Shown piece after piece: positions 53,182 to 62,093 of a DNA stretch of 64,000 bases. The DNA is from G963665405 sp963665405 (GTDB lineage: Bacteria > Chloroflexota > Dehalococcoidia > Lucifugimonadales > G963665405). Both the position numbers and the translations under genes were made by a program. The first letter of the stretch is position 1. The number at the start of each line of letters is the position of its first letter. The stretch covers positions 930,001-994,000 of the forward strand of contig CAXXUH010000004.1 of the NCBI GenBank assembly GCA_963665405.2, in the 5' to 3' direction. Below the pieces are notes generated by a model. That model was not told where the DNA came from, ran no database searches, and saw nothing but the letters and a program-made list of their open reading frames with translations.

Positions 53182-53502
53182 GGGATCCGCGCCTCTGAAG
53201 AAAGAGAGAGGGCCCCCAACAGGGTGTTGAGAAACCGTTTCGACCATCCCCCTGGCCCCCTTCCTGGCCAGGAAGGGGGAGAAATCATACCTGAGGGACA
53301 CCCTCAGACTCCCGGCAAAGGGGCTTCGCCCCTCGCACACCCCACATGTTTCAGCACCCTGCTGATGGGCGCTCCAGTGACCCTCTCCGTGGGAAAGGGG
53401 GAGCGGATGTCTGGGGACGCCCCCTCGACTGGGCTCAGGGCAGGCTCTCAGACTCCCGGCAATCCCGACAAGTCGGGATCTCCGCACCCCAAGTTTCAGC
53501 GT
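53182..53502. other. Repeat-filled spacer between convergent genes
   Basis: No gene. It holds MITE copy C (53220-53361) and, at about 53415-53495, a partial second module: GGCTCTCAGACTCCCGGCAA and TCCCGACAAGTCGGGATC. The VWA gene and the DUF4340 gene converge on it. Confidence 0.6.
53220..53361 (+). repeat. MITE-like element, copy C
   Basis: The best-kept copy, 142 bp. Ends: CAGGGTGTTGAGAAAC and GTTTCAGCACCCTG, inverted repeats with one mismatch and a 2-base gap. Inside: the 24-bp perfect palindrome CCCCCTTCCTGG/CCAGGAAGGGGG (53256-53279), CTGAGGGACACCCTCAGACTC, and GGGGCTTCGCCCC. No coding capacity. Confidence 0.65.
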
Positions 53503-54558
53503 CTAGCCGTCGGTGGTCGCGGTCTTCTTCCTGGACTTGCGGTACTCTTCGGGGTCGTCGCCGTAGGGAGGCTCGTTGTCGAGCGCGAGCATTGCCTCGG
53601 TCCACTCGTTGTCCAGCAGCAGTAGCGGCTGGCTGAACTCCCCCTCCTCGGAGCGGGCGTAGTAGCCCGTGCCATCGGGGGCCTGGTCGCCAATCCTGAA
53701 GATGACGCCGTCGTCGAAGTCGGTGCCCTGCTGGGATTCGGCCTCGAAGCGCAGGGTTATCGCCGTGGACTTATCTTCGAGGATTCCGAACTGGGTGAAG
53801 TCCGCGACGTTTGAGTCCAGTACTTCGAACTGGGGTCCGGCCATGAGGGCCCGGATCTCGTCGAAGAGTTCCAGGTCGATCGGCACGGGATAGAGGTCGA
53901 GGCCGTGGCGCTGGACGGACCAGCTCAGGTCGTCTCTGCGCTTGATCTGGAGCCACGAGTTGTTCCCGCCGTGATTCTCCCCCCTTATCATGCTTATCTC
54001 GATGATCTCGTCGGCCGGGCGCTTGACGAACCACTTGGGGAGCGGCCGCTCGATCGCCAGCTTGGTGAGCTGCTCGCCCCAGCCCGCTGCGATCAGAAAC
54101 AGCTGGTCGAATCCTTCTATCTGGCCGTAGTGGAACTTGCCGTCGGTGGTCCTGTCGCCGAGTGACACCTTTATGCGCCTGCCGCCCGTCAGGGTCACGT
54201 CGACGACGCTGGCCGGGGGATCGAGGCCGTACTCCGACAGCTCCCCTGGTGTCTCCTCTTGAAGAAGCCTGCGCGTCTTCGGCCCCGTCAGCATGAGCAC
54301 CATCCCGCCCCACCTCACGTGGGACGGCGCGACCCCCGGGAGGTCCTCGAACTCCCACTTGCCCTCGTCGTTGCGGATGAACCGGACGCCGTCGCCCAGG
54401 TGCTGGACGTCGATGACCATGATGTCGTCCTCGGACACCTGATAGAACCAGGGAGGGTCGGGAGCCTCCTCCTCGGTCGAGCTGAAGGGGTTGATGTAGG
54501 CCACCACGCCCACGGCGACGGCGGCGACAATCAGCAGGAGTGTGGTCCGCAGACTCAT
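53503..54558 (-). CDS. DUF4340 protein of a Gld-like ABC system
   Basis: 351 aa. One N-terminal membrane helix 'TTLLLIVAAVAVGVVAYINP', then an outer beta-rich domain: 'FYQVSEDDIMVIDVQHLGDG', 'LQEETPGELSEYGLDPPASV', 'VDVTLTGGRRIKVSLGDRTT', the DUF4340 landmarks. It is the last gene of the probable unit ATPase-permease-GldG-DUF4340 (all minus strand), which is a recurrent order. It probably works with the GldG-like protein on the outer face of the membrane. Two repeat units separate it from the GldG-like gene. Confidence 0.87.
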   Translation of the reverse strand: MSLRTTLLLIVAAVAVGVVAYINPFSSTEEEAPDPPWFYQVSEDDIMVIDVQHLGDGVRFIRNDEGKWEFEDLPGVAPSHVRWGGMVLMLTGPKTRRLLQEETPGELSEYGLDPPASVVDVTLTGGRRIKVSLGDRTTDGKFHYGQIEGFDQLFLIAAGWGEQLTKLAIERPLPKWFVKRPADEIIEISMIRGENHGGNNSWLQIKRRDDLSWSVQRHGLDLYPVPIDLELFDEIRALMAGPQFEVLDSNVADFTQFGILEDKSTAITLRFEAESQQGTDFDDGVIFRIGDQAPDGTGYYARSEEGEFSQPLLLLDNEWTEAMLALDNEPPYGDDPEEYRKSRKKTATTDG

Positions 54559-54608
54559 TTCGGCTCTCCCCTAGCGGTATGGCAATAGCCTCATACCATA
54601 CCGCAACC

Positions 54609-54796
54609 CCGTTGGAAAAGAGGGGAATCAGATCTGAGGGACACCCTCAGACTCCCGGCAATCCCGACTTGTCGGGATCTGCACACCCCTTTTCGTTCCT
54701 CAAGCCCTGTTGAGAAAGGGGGGAATCATATCTGAGGTTTTCCCCCCAGACTCCGGCGTTCCCGACTCGTCGGGATCTGCACACCCCTTTTCGTCA
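54609..54796. repeat. Two tandem hairpin repeat modules
   Basis: Copy D 54609-54694 and copy E 54706-54796, same orientation. D: CTGAGGGACACCCTCAGACT then CCCGGCAATCCCGACTTGTC and GGGATCTGCACACCCC. E starts CCTGTTGAGAAAGGGG and has GGTTTTCCCCCCAGACTCC with CCCGACTCGTCGGGATC. They are short forms of the MITE-like elements at 3211, 39932 and 53220 and fill the gap between DUF4340 and GldG-like genes. Confidence 0.65.
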
Positions 54797-54800
54797 TCTA

Positions 54801-56453
54801 CTAGCGCCGCCTCCACCAGATCACGGATCCTAGGATCAGCATCAGGCCCGGCGGAAGCAGCCAGCTCGACCACTTGATGAAGTTGATCTCCCGAGTGGTC
54901 ACGACGAGCTCTCGGAACGGGAAGAACTTGGGCCGGATCGAGATGAGATCGAAGTCCTCCGCCAGCCAGTTGACGGAGTTGAGGAAGAGGTCCGAGTTCT
55001 CGCTGCTGGAGTAGTACTGGTTCTTGGCGAAGTCCGAGTCGCCGAAGACGACTATCTTGGTGATGTCGCCGGCCCCGGCGCAGGACCTCGGGGCGGCGTC
55101 GATCGGAGCGCAGGCCTCGACCACCAGGCCGACGGCGAACGGACCTGGGCTGTCCAGTCCAGGGTCGGGCCTGGGGTTCTCCACGTCGGTCTCGAGCCAG
55201 CTGGCTAGCGTCGTCTCCGCCAGCGGGGCAAGCCTCACCTGGGGTGGCATGTCCTCCATTGCGATGACCGGCTCGATTGACGTGACCCCCGGGAAGAAGA
55301 CGACGTCGATCTGGTTCGTGATGCCGATGCCCGTCAGGCTGAACGGGGTGAAGCCTCCGTTGGCACGCTGGACCAGCGGCGTGAGCACCTGGCCCGCCAC
55401 CGAGCTTGCGGCGTCGGCGATGCTGAGGCCGCCCATGGTGATTCCCCACCGGGATATGAGCTCGACGAAGGAGGCCGGCGTTCCGGGGTCGAAGAGTGCG
55501 ATCAGCTTGCCCCCTCCCTCCAGGTAACGGTCCAGCGCCTCCCGCTCGGGCTGGCTCAGATTCCTCGTGGGTCCGGCGATGATGAGGACGGCCGCATCGG
55601 CGGGAACCTCCGGCGTCTGAATCAGGTTCAGGGCCTTGACGGCGTAGTTGTCGCGAAGCAGCCCTTCGAGGGCCAGGTCGAACCCCTCGATGCTGAGGTC
55701 CTGGGTGGAGAGGTCGCGGGTCAGGGAGAGCTCCTCGTGGCCGGTGAGGTTGTAGATGGTCTTCCGCTCCACGCCCGTGACCACCAGCACGCCCGTCAGG
55801 ATCTGCTGCTCACTCGGCGACGCCACCGACTGGAGGACCTGAGCGTCGACGTTCTCGATCACGATGGCGGGGTAGTCGGTGACGTTGTACTTGATGGCGA
55901 CGGACCGCTCCAGCTCGGGGTCGATGAACCGGAATTCGAACCTGTTGGTCTGCCTGGAGAACTCGTTGAGTATGTCTCCGGCCGCTTGCGCTCTCACGCC
56001 GTTGAGATCGGTGAAGAAGGCGTTCGCCCGTATGTCCGATTCGAGTCCTTGCAGTATCTGTACGGTCTGGGGGGAGAGGCTGAACACCCGGGTGGCGGTC
56101 ACGTCGAATCGCGTCGGGTTTCTGAACATCAGGAAGTTGACCAGGACCGCGATCCCGAAGAAGGCGACGGTCATTATTATGACGTTCGTCCCGACTCGGC
56201 CCTGCCGGCCAACCAGGAACCTTGCCACCGACCGCGGCGACAGGACCAGGGCCAGCGCGAGCAGCACCGCCCCGATTATGACGATGCCGAGGGCGAAGTT
56301 GTCTAACTCGCTCGAGATGAGGGAGACGATCCCCCCGATGATGAGAGCCACTACCCCCGACACCGCCGCCGAGAGGCTCCAGAACGAGGTGGACCTGAAG
56401 GCCTCCGGCATCGCCTCGGAGAGGTTGTCTATTACGCTTCTAGGCTCTCTCAA
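54801..56453 (-). CDS. GldG-like ABC auxiliary protein
   Basis: 550 aa. Two N-terminal helices ('SLSAAVSGVVALIIGGIVSL', 'NFALGIVIIGAVLLALALVL') plus a third ('GTNVIIMTVAFFGIAVLVNF'), then the extracytoplasmic GldG domain: 'RFDVTATRVFSLSPQTVQIL', 'RQTNRFEFRFIDPELERSVA', 'VERKTIYNLTGHEELSLTRD', 'YLEGGGKLIALFDPGTPASF', and a C-terminal helix ('WLLPPGLMLILGSVIWWRRR'). Related to GldG of gliding bacteria and to eukaryotic IFT52-like folds. In non-gliding bacteria the ABC substrate is unknown. It follows the permease gene by one base. Confidence 0.88.
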   Translation of the reverse strand: MREPRSVIDNLSEAMPEAFRSTSFWSLSAAVSGVVALIIGGIVSLISSELDNFALGIVIIGAVLLALALVLSPRSVARFLVGRQGRVGTNVIIMTVAFFGIAVLVNFLMFRNPTRFDVTATRVFSLSPQTVQILQGLESDIRANAFFTDLNGVRAQAAGDILNEFSRQTNRFEFRFIDPELERSVAIKYNVTDYPAIVIENVDAQVLQSVASPSEQQILTGVLVVTGVERKTIYNLTGHEELSLTRDLSTQDLSIEGFDLALEGLLRDNYAVKALNLIQTPEVPADAAVLIIAGPTRNLSQPEREALDRYLEGGGKLIALFDPGTPASFVELISRWGITMGGLSIADAASSVAGQVLTPLVQRANGGFTPFSLTGIGITNQIDVVFFPGVTSIEPVIAMEDMPPQVRLAPLAETTLASWLETDVENPRPDPGLDSPGPFAVGLVVEACAPIDAAPRSCAGAGDITKIVVFGDSDFAKNQYYSSSENSDLFLNSVNWLAEDFDLISIRPKFFPFRELVVTTREINFIKWSSWLLPPGLMLILGSVIWWRRR

Positions 56454-56454
56454 C

Positions 56455-57168
56455 TTAGCGCCACCTTCGAGCCTCGAGGACTCTGATGGTGACGAAGAGG
56501 AAAACCGCGGTAAGGCTGATGTAGTAGACGATGTTGCTCGTGTCCACGACCCCCCTGGTGAAGTCCTCGAAATGGGCTCCCATCGAGATATTGGCGAGGA
56601 CGTCCTCGGCGATTCCGCTGAACCTGTCGGCGACCGCGTCGATGAACGAGAGGATGAGCAGGGTGCCTATCCCCACCACACCCGCCACGATCTGGTTTCC
56701 GGACAGCGACGAGGCCATCAGCCCGATCGCCAGAGCCGCGGCGCCGTGCAGGAACAGTCCCAGGTAGGAGCTGAGGAGCGGACCTGTATCCGGATCGCCG
56801 AACCAGTAGAGCAGGATGACATAGTAGAGACTCAGGGCGATGGTCACCGTCAGCATGATGAAGGCGGCGATGTACTTGCCGACGACGACCTCCCAGTCCC
56901 GCACCGGCGCCGTCAGCAGGAGCTCGAGGGTGCCGAGCTTCTGCTCCTCGGCGAGCAGCCTCATCGTCAGGAGAGGGGACAGGAAGATGAAGAAGAAGCT
57001 GGCGGGGGTTATGTAGGTCCGGACGGTGGCCTCCGGGCTCTGGCCGGTGACGCCCAGCACGAACACGATGCCGGTGTATATCAGGAACATCGCGCCGACG
57101 ACGTACGCGGTCGGCGTGGCGAAGTACGATTTCGTCTCCTTCATGGCGATGGCGAGGGTGTTGTTCAA
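56455..57168 (-). CDS. ABC-2 permease (GldF-like)
   Basis: 237 aa, six membrane helices. 'NTLAIAMKETKSYFATPTAY', 'GAMFLIYTGIVFVLGVTG', 'FIFLSPLLTMRLLAEEQKLG' then TLELLLTAPVRDWEVVVGKY, the characteristic ABC-2/GldF loop, and 'IGTLLILSFIDAVADRFSGI'. It forms the membrane channel with the ATPase gene, whose stop overlaps its start by four bases. Tightly packed with the GldG-like gene. Confidence 0.9.
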   Translation of the reverse strand: MNNTLAIAMKETKSYFATPTAYVVGAMFLIYTGIVFVLGVTGQSPEATVRTYITPASFFFIFLSPLLTMRLLAEEQKLGTLELLLTAPVRDWEVVVGKYIAAFIMLTVTIALSLYYVILLYWFGDPDTGPLLSSYLGLFLHGAAALAIGLMASSLSGNQIVAGVVGIGTLLILSFIDAVADRFSGIAEDVLANISMGAHFEDFTRGVVDTSNIVYYISLTAVFLFVTIRVLEARRWR

Positions 57169-58118
57169 ACCTCGAGCTCCTCGGTCGTCGTCAGGCGCAG
57201 GAAGATCTCCTCCAGCGACATGCCCATCGACTCGAGCCTCAGGAGGTTCCAGCCTCCGTCGACCACCTTCGCCGCCAGCCTGGGCCTGACGTCGGAGGCG
57301 TCAGGGTCCGCCTCCACGTGGAAGGTCGAGTAGCCGGCGTCGTCCGGGGCGGATGCCCGATCGACGGACTGGACGCCCTCGACGCGTTCGAGGGCGCTGA
57401 CTATCTGCTTGGTGGGGCCCTGGACGTCGACCTCGATCCGCTCGACGGCGCGGAGCCTGGCCGCGAGGTTCTCCGGCCTGTCCACGGCCACGATCTGCCC
57501 CTCGTGGATGATGACGACCCGCTCGCAGATCATGCTGACTTCCGGGAGGATGTGGGTGCTGACGATGACGGTGTGCTCGCCCCCCAGGCTCCGGATGAGC
57601 TCTCTGGTCTCCACCACCTGAATCGGGTCGATCCCGATGGTGGGCTCGTCCAGAACCAGCACCGCGGGCTCATGGAGGATGGACTGCGCGACGCCGACCC
57701 GCTGCCGGAACCCCTTCGACAGCTTGCTGATGTAGGAGCCGCGGTAGTCGCCGAGGCGGCAGATGTCGATGACGTCGGCGGTCCGCCGGCGGATGTAGTC
57801 CCGCGACATCCCTCGGATCTGGCCCATGAACGAGAGGTACTCGGTCACCGAGAGGTCGGTGTACAGGGGCACGGTCTCCGGCATGTAGCCGATCTGCTTT
57901 CGGGCGTCAATGGACTGGGTAACGACATCGTAACCGGCGACCTCCGCCCTCCCGCTGGACGGCGGCATGTAGCCGGTGATGATCTTCATCGTCGTGGTCT
58001 TGCCAGCCCCGTTCGGGCCCAGGAATCCGAGGATCTCCCCCTTTTCCACCCGGAAGGAGATATCGGCGATCGCCGGGAAACTCCCGAAGTTCTTTGAAAC
58101 CGAATCCAGCTCTATCAT
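57165..58118 (-). CDS. ABC transporter ATPase (GldA-like)
   Basis: 317 aa. Walker A 'ILGFLGPNGAGKTTTMKIIT' (about 30-49), Q-loop 'ARKQIGYMPETVPLYTDLSV', signature 'YISKLSKGFRQRVGVAQSIL', Walker B 'PAVLVLDEPTIGIDPIQVVE', H-loop 'HTVIVSTHILPEVSMICERV', and a C-terminal 90-aa DUF4162-type tail. It powers the GldF/GldG-like membrane complex. First gene of the four-gene minus-strand unit. Confidence 0.93.
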   Translation of the reverse strand: MIELDSVSKNFGSFPAIADISFRVEKGEILGFLGPNGAGKTTTMKIITGYMPPSSGRAEVAGYDVVTQSIDARKQIGYMPETVPLYTDLSVTEYLSFMGQIRGMSRDYIRRRTADVIDICRLGDYRGSYISKLSKGFRQRVGVAQSILHEPAVLVLDEPTIGIDPIQVVETRELIRSLGGEHTVIVSTHILPEVSMICERVVIIHEGQIVAVDRPENLAARLRAVERIEVDVQGPTKQIVSALERVEGVQSVDRASAPDDAGYSTFHVEADPDASDVRPRLAAKVVDGGWNLLRLESMGMSLEEIFLRLTTTEELEV

Positions 58119-58349
58119 TCTTAGCGCTGCGGCCCCTTCACCCCGCCCGTCGGCTGCTACGATCGGTCCGGCTTCACATTACTACGACCGGACCGGACGA
58201 AAGGTTTTCCGCGTCCGCTGGAGGACGAAAACCGCCGTATTCTACATTATGGCGCCTTTCCCATCAAGCCGTTGTGCGAATCGTGTGTGGGTGCTAGGCT
58301 GAGATTCGACCGCGCTCAACGAGAGTTTAGGCCCGCGGAGGCTGCCCAG

Positions 58350-58778
58350 GTGCATCTGGCAATAGACGGGTATCAGGCCGATCCTGAGAAGCTGACGGAT
58401 GTCGAGCTGGTCTCTCGTTTCCTGGACGAGTACCCGTCTGCCATCGGCATGACCAAGATCATGGAGCCGCAGGTTTACACGTACCACGGCCGGAAGGCCG
58501 AGGACTGGGGGGTCTCTGGCTTCGTCCTGATCGCCGAGAGCCACATCAGCGTCCATACCTTCCCCGAGCGCCGGTACGTCAACATAGACGTGTTCTCGTG
58601 CAGAGACTTCGACCCGTCCTCGTCCCTCGACCGGGTGAAGGAGCTCTTCTCGATCGCCGAGGTGAGGGTCTGGACGCTCGAGCGCGGCCTGGAGTTCACC
58701 GAGCCCAGAGAGATGTACAGTGGAATGGTGCGGGAGAGGGTCAACCTGATCCCGGCTCGCACTCCGGCGGATGGCTGA
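58350..58778 (+). CDS. speD: S-adenosylmethionine decarboxylase proenzyme
   Basis: 142 aa from GTG at 58350 (GCGGAGG eight bases before); a TTG at 58272 would add 26 non-conserved residues. 'FVLIAESHISVHTFPERRYV' holds the self-cleavage site (Glu-Ser; the Ser becomes the pyruvoyl cofactor), followed by 'NIDVFSCRDFDP' with the catalytic Cys. Prokaryotic class 1B enzyme size. It makes decarboxylated SAM as aminopropyl donor for spermidine. It overlaps speB by 8 bases, and the pair belongs to the arginine-agmatine-putrescine route, but no spermidine synthase is in the window. Confidence 0.92.
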   Translation: MHLAIDGYQADPEKLTDVELVSRFLDEYPSAIGMTKIMEPQVYTYHGRKAEDWGVSGFVLIAESHISVHTFPERRYVNIDVFSCRDFDPSSSLDRVKELFSIAEVRVWTLERGLEFTEPREMYSGMVRERVNLIPARTPADG

Positions 58779-59694
58779 CCCCGAAAACCCGACGACGGGC
58801 GGCACCGTTCCACGTCACTGGGAGACGTTCCTCGACACCCCCGACGACGAGGCCGATCTCTTGACCGCCCGGGTCGTGCTCGTCCCCGTCCCATACGACG
58901 CCACCACGTCCTACAGGTCCGGCGCCCGCCACGGCCCGAGGGCGATAATCTCCGCCTCACGGCACCTCGAAGACTACGACCTGGAGCTGGACCGCGACAT
59001 CTCGTGTGTCGGGATACACACGGCTCCGGAGGTCGTGCCAGACGTTAGCGGCCCCGAGCGAATGATCGAGAGGGTACGCCGCGCGGTCTCGTCCTATGCC
59101 TCTTCCGCGGGCGATACGCTGGAGAGGAGGCTCGTCGGCCTGCTCGGCGGCGAGCACACGATAGCCGTCGGCGCGGTCCAGGCCCTCGCGGAGATCTATC
59201 CGGACCTCTCGGTCCTCTTCCTGGATGCCCATGCCGACCTTCGGGATGAGTACATGGGAACCCGGTGGGGCCATGCCTCGGTGGCCAGACGCATCCGCGA
59301 CATCTGCCAGCTGGTTCAGGTCGGCGTACGCTGCCTCAGCGCCCCGGAGGCGGAGTTCATCAGGGAACAAGAGGTTCCGGTCGTGTTCTGGAGGCACGGA
59401 ATGTCGGCTGGGGCCGATCTGGCTTCGAGGGTGTTCGAGCCCCTCAGCCGGCACGTCTACGTGAGCATCGACCTGGACGTGTTCGACCCGTCGGAGATGG
59501 CGGCGGTCGGGACGCCGGAGCCGGGCGGAATGAGGTGGGAGGACGTCACGGGCCTGTTGAGGGCGGTGGCGGGCCACAGGGAGATCGTAGGATTCGACGT
59601 AACCGAGCTGAGTCCGGCCGAGGGGCCTGAGTCGTGCGCGTACACCGCGGCAAAGCTCACCTACAAGCTGATAGGATACGCCACATCCCCGTGA
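58771..59694 (+). CDS. speB: Agmatinase-like ureohydrolase
   Basis: 307 aa. 'VLVPVPYDATTSYRSGARHG' near the start, then metal ligands 'VGLLGGEHTIAVGAVQALAE', 'SVLFLDAHADLRDEYMGTRW', 'HVYVSIDLDVFDPSEMAAVG' and 'IVGFDVTELSP', the complete Mn-cluster pattern of the arginase/agmatinase family. 'TPEPGGMRWEDV' after the metal site favours agmatinase, as does the overlap with speD. It hydrolyses agmatine to putrescine and urea. Confidence 0.92.
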   Translation: MADPENPTTGGTVPRHWETFLDTPDDEADLLTARVVLVPVPYDATTSYRSGARHGPRAIISASRHLEDYDLELDRDISCVGIHTAPEVVPDVSGPERMIERVRRAVSSYASSAGDTLERRLVGLLGGEHTIAVGAVQALAEIYPDLSVLFLDAHADLRDEYMGTRWGHASVARRIRDICQLVQVGVRCLSAPEAEFIREQEVPVVFWRHGMSAGADLASRVFEPLSRHVYVSIDLDVFDPSEMAAVGTPEPGGMRWEDVTGLLRAVAGHREIVGFDVTELSPAEGPESCAYTAAKLTYKLIGYATSP

Positions 59695-59788
59695 CTTCTT
59701 TCTTTCTCCCCAAGACTCGCCCGTGGTAGAATGGCCACGGCGGTCGGGGAGGCGAGGCGGTGACACCCACGGCCACAGGGAATAGATA

Positions 59789-60982
59789 GTGTCGACATCC
59801 GGGAAACTCGTATACATGGACCATGCCGCGACCACGCCGGTGCGGCCGGAGGTTCTCGATGCGATGCTGCCGCACTTCTCCGGCAGCTATGGCAACCCGT
59901 CCAGCATCTACACGCTTGCGCAGGAGGCCCTGAAGGCCCTGGACGAGTCGCGCCAGAAGGTCGCCCGCGTCCTGGGCGCGAGGCGAAGCGAGATCGTATT
60001 CACCAGCGGCGGCACCGAGTCGGACAACATGGCCCTCAAGGGTGCCGCCTTCGCCCTGAAGAACGTCGGCAACCACGTGATTACATCCGCTATCGAGCAT
60101 CATGCGGTATTACATACATGCCACCAGCTGGAGCAGTTCGGCTTCGACGTGACCTATCTGCCGGTCGACCAGTACGGCCTGGTCGATCCCGACGGCGTAG
60201 GGCGGGCGATCACCGACCGGACCATACTGGTGAGCGTGATGTACGCCAACAACGAGATCGGGACGATCGAGCCGATGGCGGACATCGCCCGGATCGTCAA
60301 GGAGGAGGGACGGCGCCGCGGACAGTCGATCGTCATGCATACCGACGCGGTCCAGGCTGCGGGATTCCTCGATCTGGACACCGCGACGCTCGGGGTCGAC
60401 ATGCTCAGCCTGTCGGCCCACAAGTTCCACGGCCCGAAGGGAGTCGGGGCCCTGTTCGTGAAGAGGGGGACCCCTCTAGAGTCGCAGCAGATGGGTGGGG
60501 GACAGGAGCGGCAGCGGCGGTCGGGTACGGAGAACATCCCCGGCATTGTCGGGATGGCCGAGGCGCTCAGGCTGGCCTCGGACGAGCGAGAGTCGACCGG
60601 CATCCACTGCGAGCGTCTGCGGGACAGGGTCATGTCCGGAATCTTCGAGACGATCGAGGGGGCGCACCTCAACGGGCACCCGACGCTGAGGCTGGCCAAC
60701 AACGTGAACATCTCTTTCGAGTCGGTGGAGGGGGAGCCAATCCTGCTGGGTCTGGACTTCGCGGGAATATCGGCCTCGAGCGGCAGCGCCTGCTCGTCGG
60801 CCTCATTGGAACCGTCGCACGTCCTCCTCGCCATCGGGCGGCCGGCGGACCTTGCCCAGGGAAGCCTTCGTATCACACTCGGGCGTGATAACACCGAGGA
60901 AGACGTGGACTACCTGCTGTCTGTTCTGCCGGGTCTGGTCAGCAAGCTCAGGGCGATGCCGTCGCTCTCGGCTGTAAGATAG
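59789..60982 (+). CDS. Cysteine desulfurase (NifS/IscS-like)
   Basis: 397 aa from GTG. 'VYMDHAATTPVRPEVLDAML', 'SEIVFTSGGTESDNMALKGA', 'SAIEHHAVLHTCHQLEQFGF', 'SVMYANNEIGTIEPMADIAR', PLP Lys in 'LSLSAHKFHGPKGVGALFVK' and the active-site Cys in 'ISASSGSACSSASLEPSHVL' (about 325-333). It takes sulfur from cysteine as a Cys persulfide. Next in the same direction are a lipoprotein and thioredoxin. As NifS-type enzymes can also release selenium from Sec, a supply role for SelD is possible but not shown. Confidence 0.93.
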   Translation: MSTSGKLVYMDHAATTPVRPEVLDAMLPHFSGSYGNPSSIYTLAQEALKALDESRQKVARVLGARRSEIVFTSGGTESDNMALKGAAFALKNVGNHVITSAIEHHAVLHTCHQLEQFGFDVTYLPVDQYGLVDPDGVGRAITDRTILVSVMYANNEIGTIEPMADIARIVKEEGRRRGQSIVMHTDAVQAAGFLDLDTATLGVDMLSLSAHKFHGPKGVGALFVKRGTPLESQQMGGGQERQRRSGTENIPGIVGMAEALRLASDERESTGIHCERLRDRVMSGIFETIEGAHLNGHPTLRLANNVNISFESVEGEPILLGLDFAGISASSGSACSSASLEPSHVLLAIGRPADLAQGSLRITLGRDNTEEDVDYLLSVLPGLVSKLRAMPSLSAVR

Positions 60983-61018
60983 CCTCGCTGCGGGGAGGAA
61001 ACAGGTGAAGTCGATCTC

Positions 61019-61558
61019 ATGAGCATCATTCGTGTCAGGCCGAGCAGGCTGATCCTGGCAGCGGCCGTGGTGGCGCTGGCGGTGTTCGTTCTCGCCGCGT
61101 GCGGGGAATCGCGCCCCGAGAAACCCAGGTTCCACTCGTTCGGGCGGACGCTGGACATCGTCGTTTCGCCTCCGGAGTTCACCGACCGCATAGGCGTCCA
61201 GCTGGCGGCCGGCCACTTCGTGATACGCCCTTCGCATCCATCCAAGCGGCTGGCGCTGGTCAAGATCACCCTGATAAACAAGGACATCACGGTCGCGCCA
61301 TTGCTCATCGACACGGGCGCGGCTCAGCTCGGGAGCTCGCGAGGCGAGCGGATCTTCGCGCTGAACCCCAACGACGCGATGACCAGGGTCGACGTCGCCG
61401 CCCCAGACGAGGACAAGTTCACGCCGTTCTTCTGGGGCGAGGTCGAGCTGATCAAGGGGTACCAGGCCTCGGGCTGGATGGTCTTCGAGATCCCCGCTGG
61501 GCTCGAGGTGGACACTCTGTGGTGGAACGAGGCCGACGACATCATAGTGCGTCTCTGA
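61019..61558 (+). CDS. Hypothetical lipoprotein
   Basis: 179 aa. MSIIRVRPSRLILAAAVVAL then AVFVLAACGES: lipoprotein signal with lipobox LAAC. The remaining 150 aa are a beta-rich domain with 'HFVIRPSHPSKRLALVKITL', 'INKDITVAPLLIDTGAAQLG' and 'GYQASGWMVFEIPAGLEV'. This is the style of DUF4352-like telokin-type exported domains ('GWMVFEIP' is typical). Function unknown. It lies between the desulfurase and trxA. Confidence 0.78.
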   Translation: MSIIRVRPSRLILAAAVVALAVFVLAACGESRPEKPRFHSFGRTLDIVVSPPEFTDRIGVQLAAGHFVIRPSHPSKRLALVKITLINKDITVAPLLIDTGAAQLGSSRGERIFALNPNDAMTRVDVAAPDEDKFTPFFWGEVELIKGYQASGWMVFEIPAGLEVDTLWWNEADDIIVRL

Positions 61559-61653
61559 GCCCGCTTTGTGAATCCAAAACGGGCCCGGAGCATCAAATGT
61601 ATGAGGGGTACAAACCCAATACTGGCTTCCCCGATAATAGCTTGGAGGAATAG

Positions 61654-61980
61654 ATGGCACATCCGGTTGAGATAAGCGACGAGACCTTCCAGACAGAGGT
61701 GCTGGAGGCGGACACTCCGGTCCTGGTGGACTTCTGGGCGGAGTGGTGCGCCCCGTGCAAGATGATCGCGCCGGTCCTGGACGAGCTGTCCGGCGAATAC
61801 GACGGGAAGGTCAAGTTCACCAAGGTGAATGTGGACGACAACCCGCACATGGCGCAGCACTACCGGGTCCGAGGGATCCCGACGCTGCTGGTCTTCAGCG
61901 GCGGAGAGGCGGTCGACCAGATCGTCGGGGCGCAGCCGAAGGCCAAGCTCAAAGAGGTTCTCGACAAGGCGATCGCCTAG
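61654..61980 (+). CDS. trxA: Thioredoxin
   Basis: 108 aa. 'VLVDFWAEWCAPCKMIAPVL' holds the WCxPCK redox site with Cys residues in the usual positions (about 32 and 35); 'VKFTKVNVDDNPHMAQHYRV' and 'RGIPTLLVFSGGEAVDQIVG' with cis-Pro follow. GGAGGA precedes the ATG. Cytosolic disulfide reductase. No Sec (TGA) is involved; the active site has Cys codons. tRNA-Sec lies 113 bases downstream. Confidence 0.96.
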   Translation: MAHPVEISDETFQTEVLEADTPVLVDFWAEWCAPCKMIAPVLDELSGEYDGKVKFTKVNVDDNPHMAQHYRVRGIPTLLVFSGGEAVDQIVGAQPKAKLKEVLDKAIA

Positions 61981-62093
61981 ACGGCGATCTTCCGAGGTCT
62001 CGTCCCGAGTGATCGGGCGACGCCTCGAATAAATAGTAAGTGTGAAACTCCGGGGCTCGGCGTGCCGCCGGAGCTTCCCTTCGGGTACTTCGA

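Noticed and set aside
61654..61980. Thioredoxin or cysteine desulfurase as selenoproteins
   Set aside because: Both active sites use Cys codons and their frames contain no internal TGA; only selD shows an in-frame TGA with a suitable hairpin.
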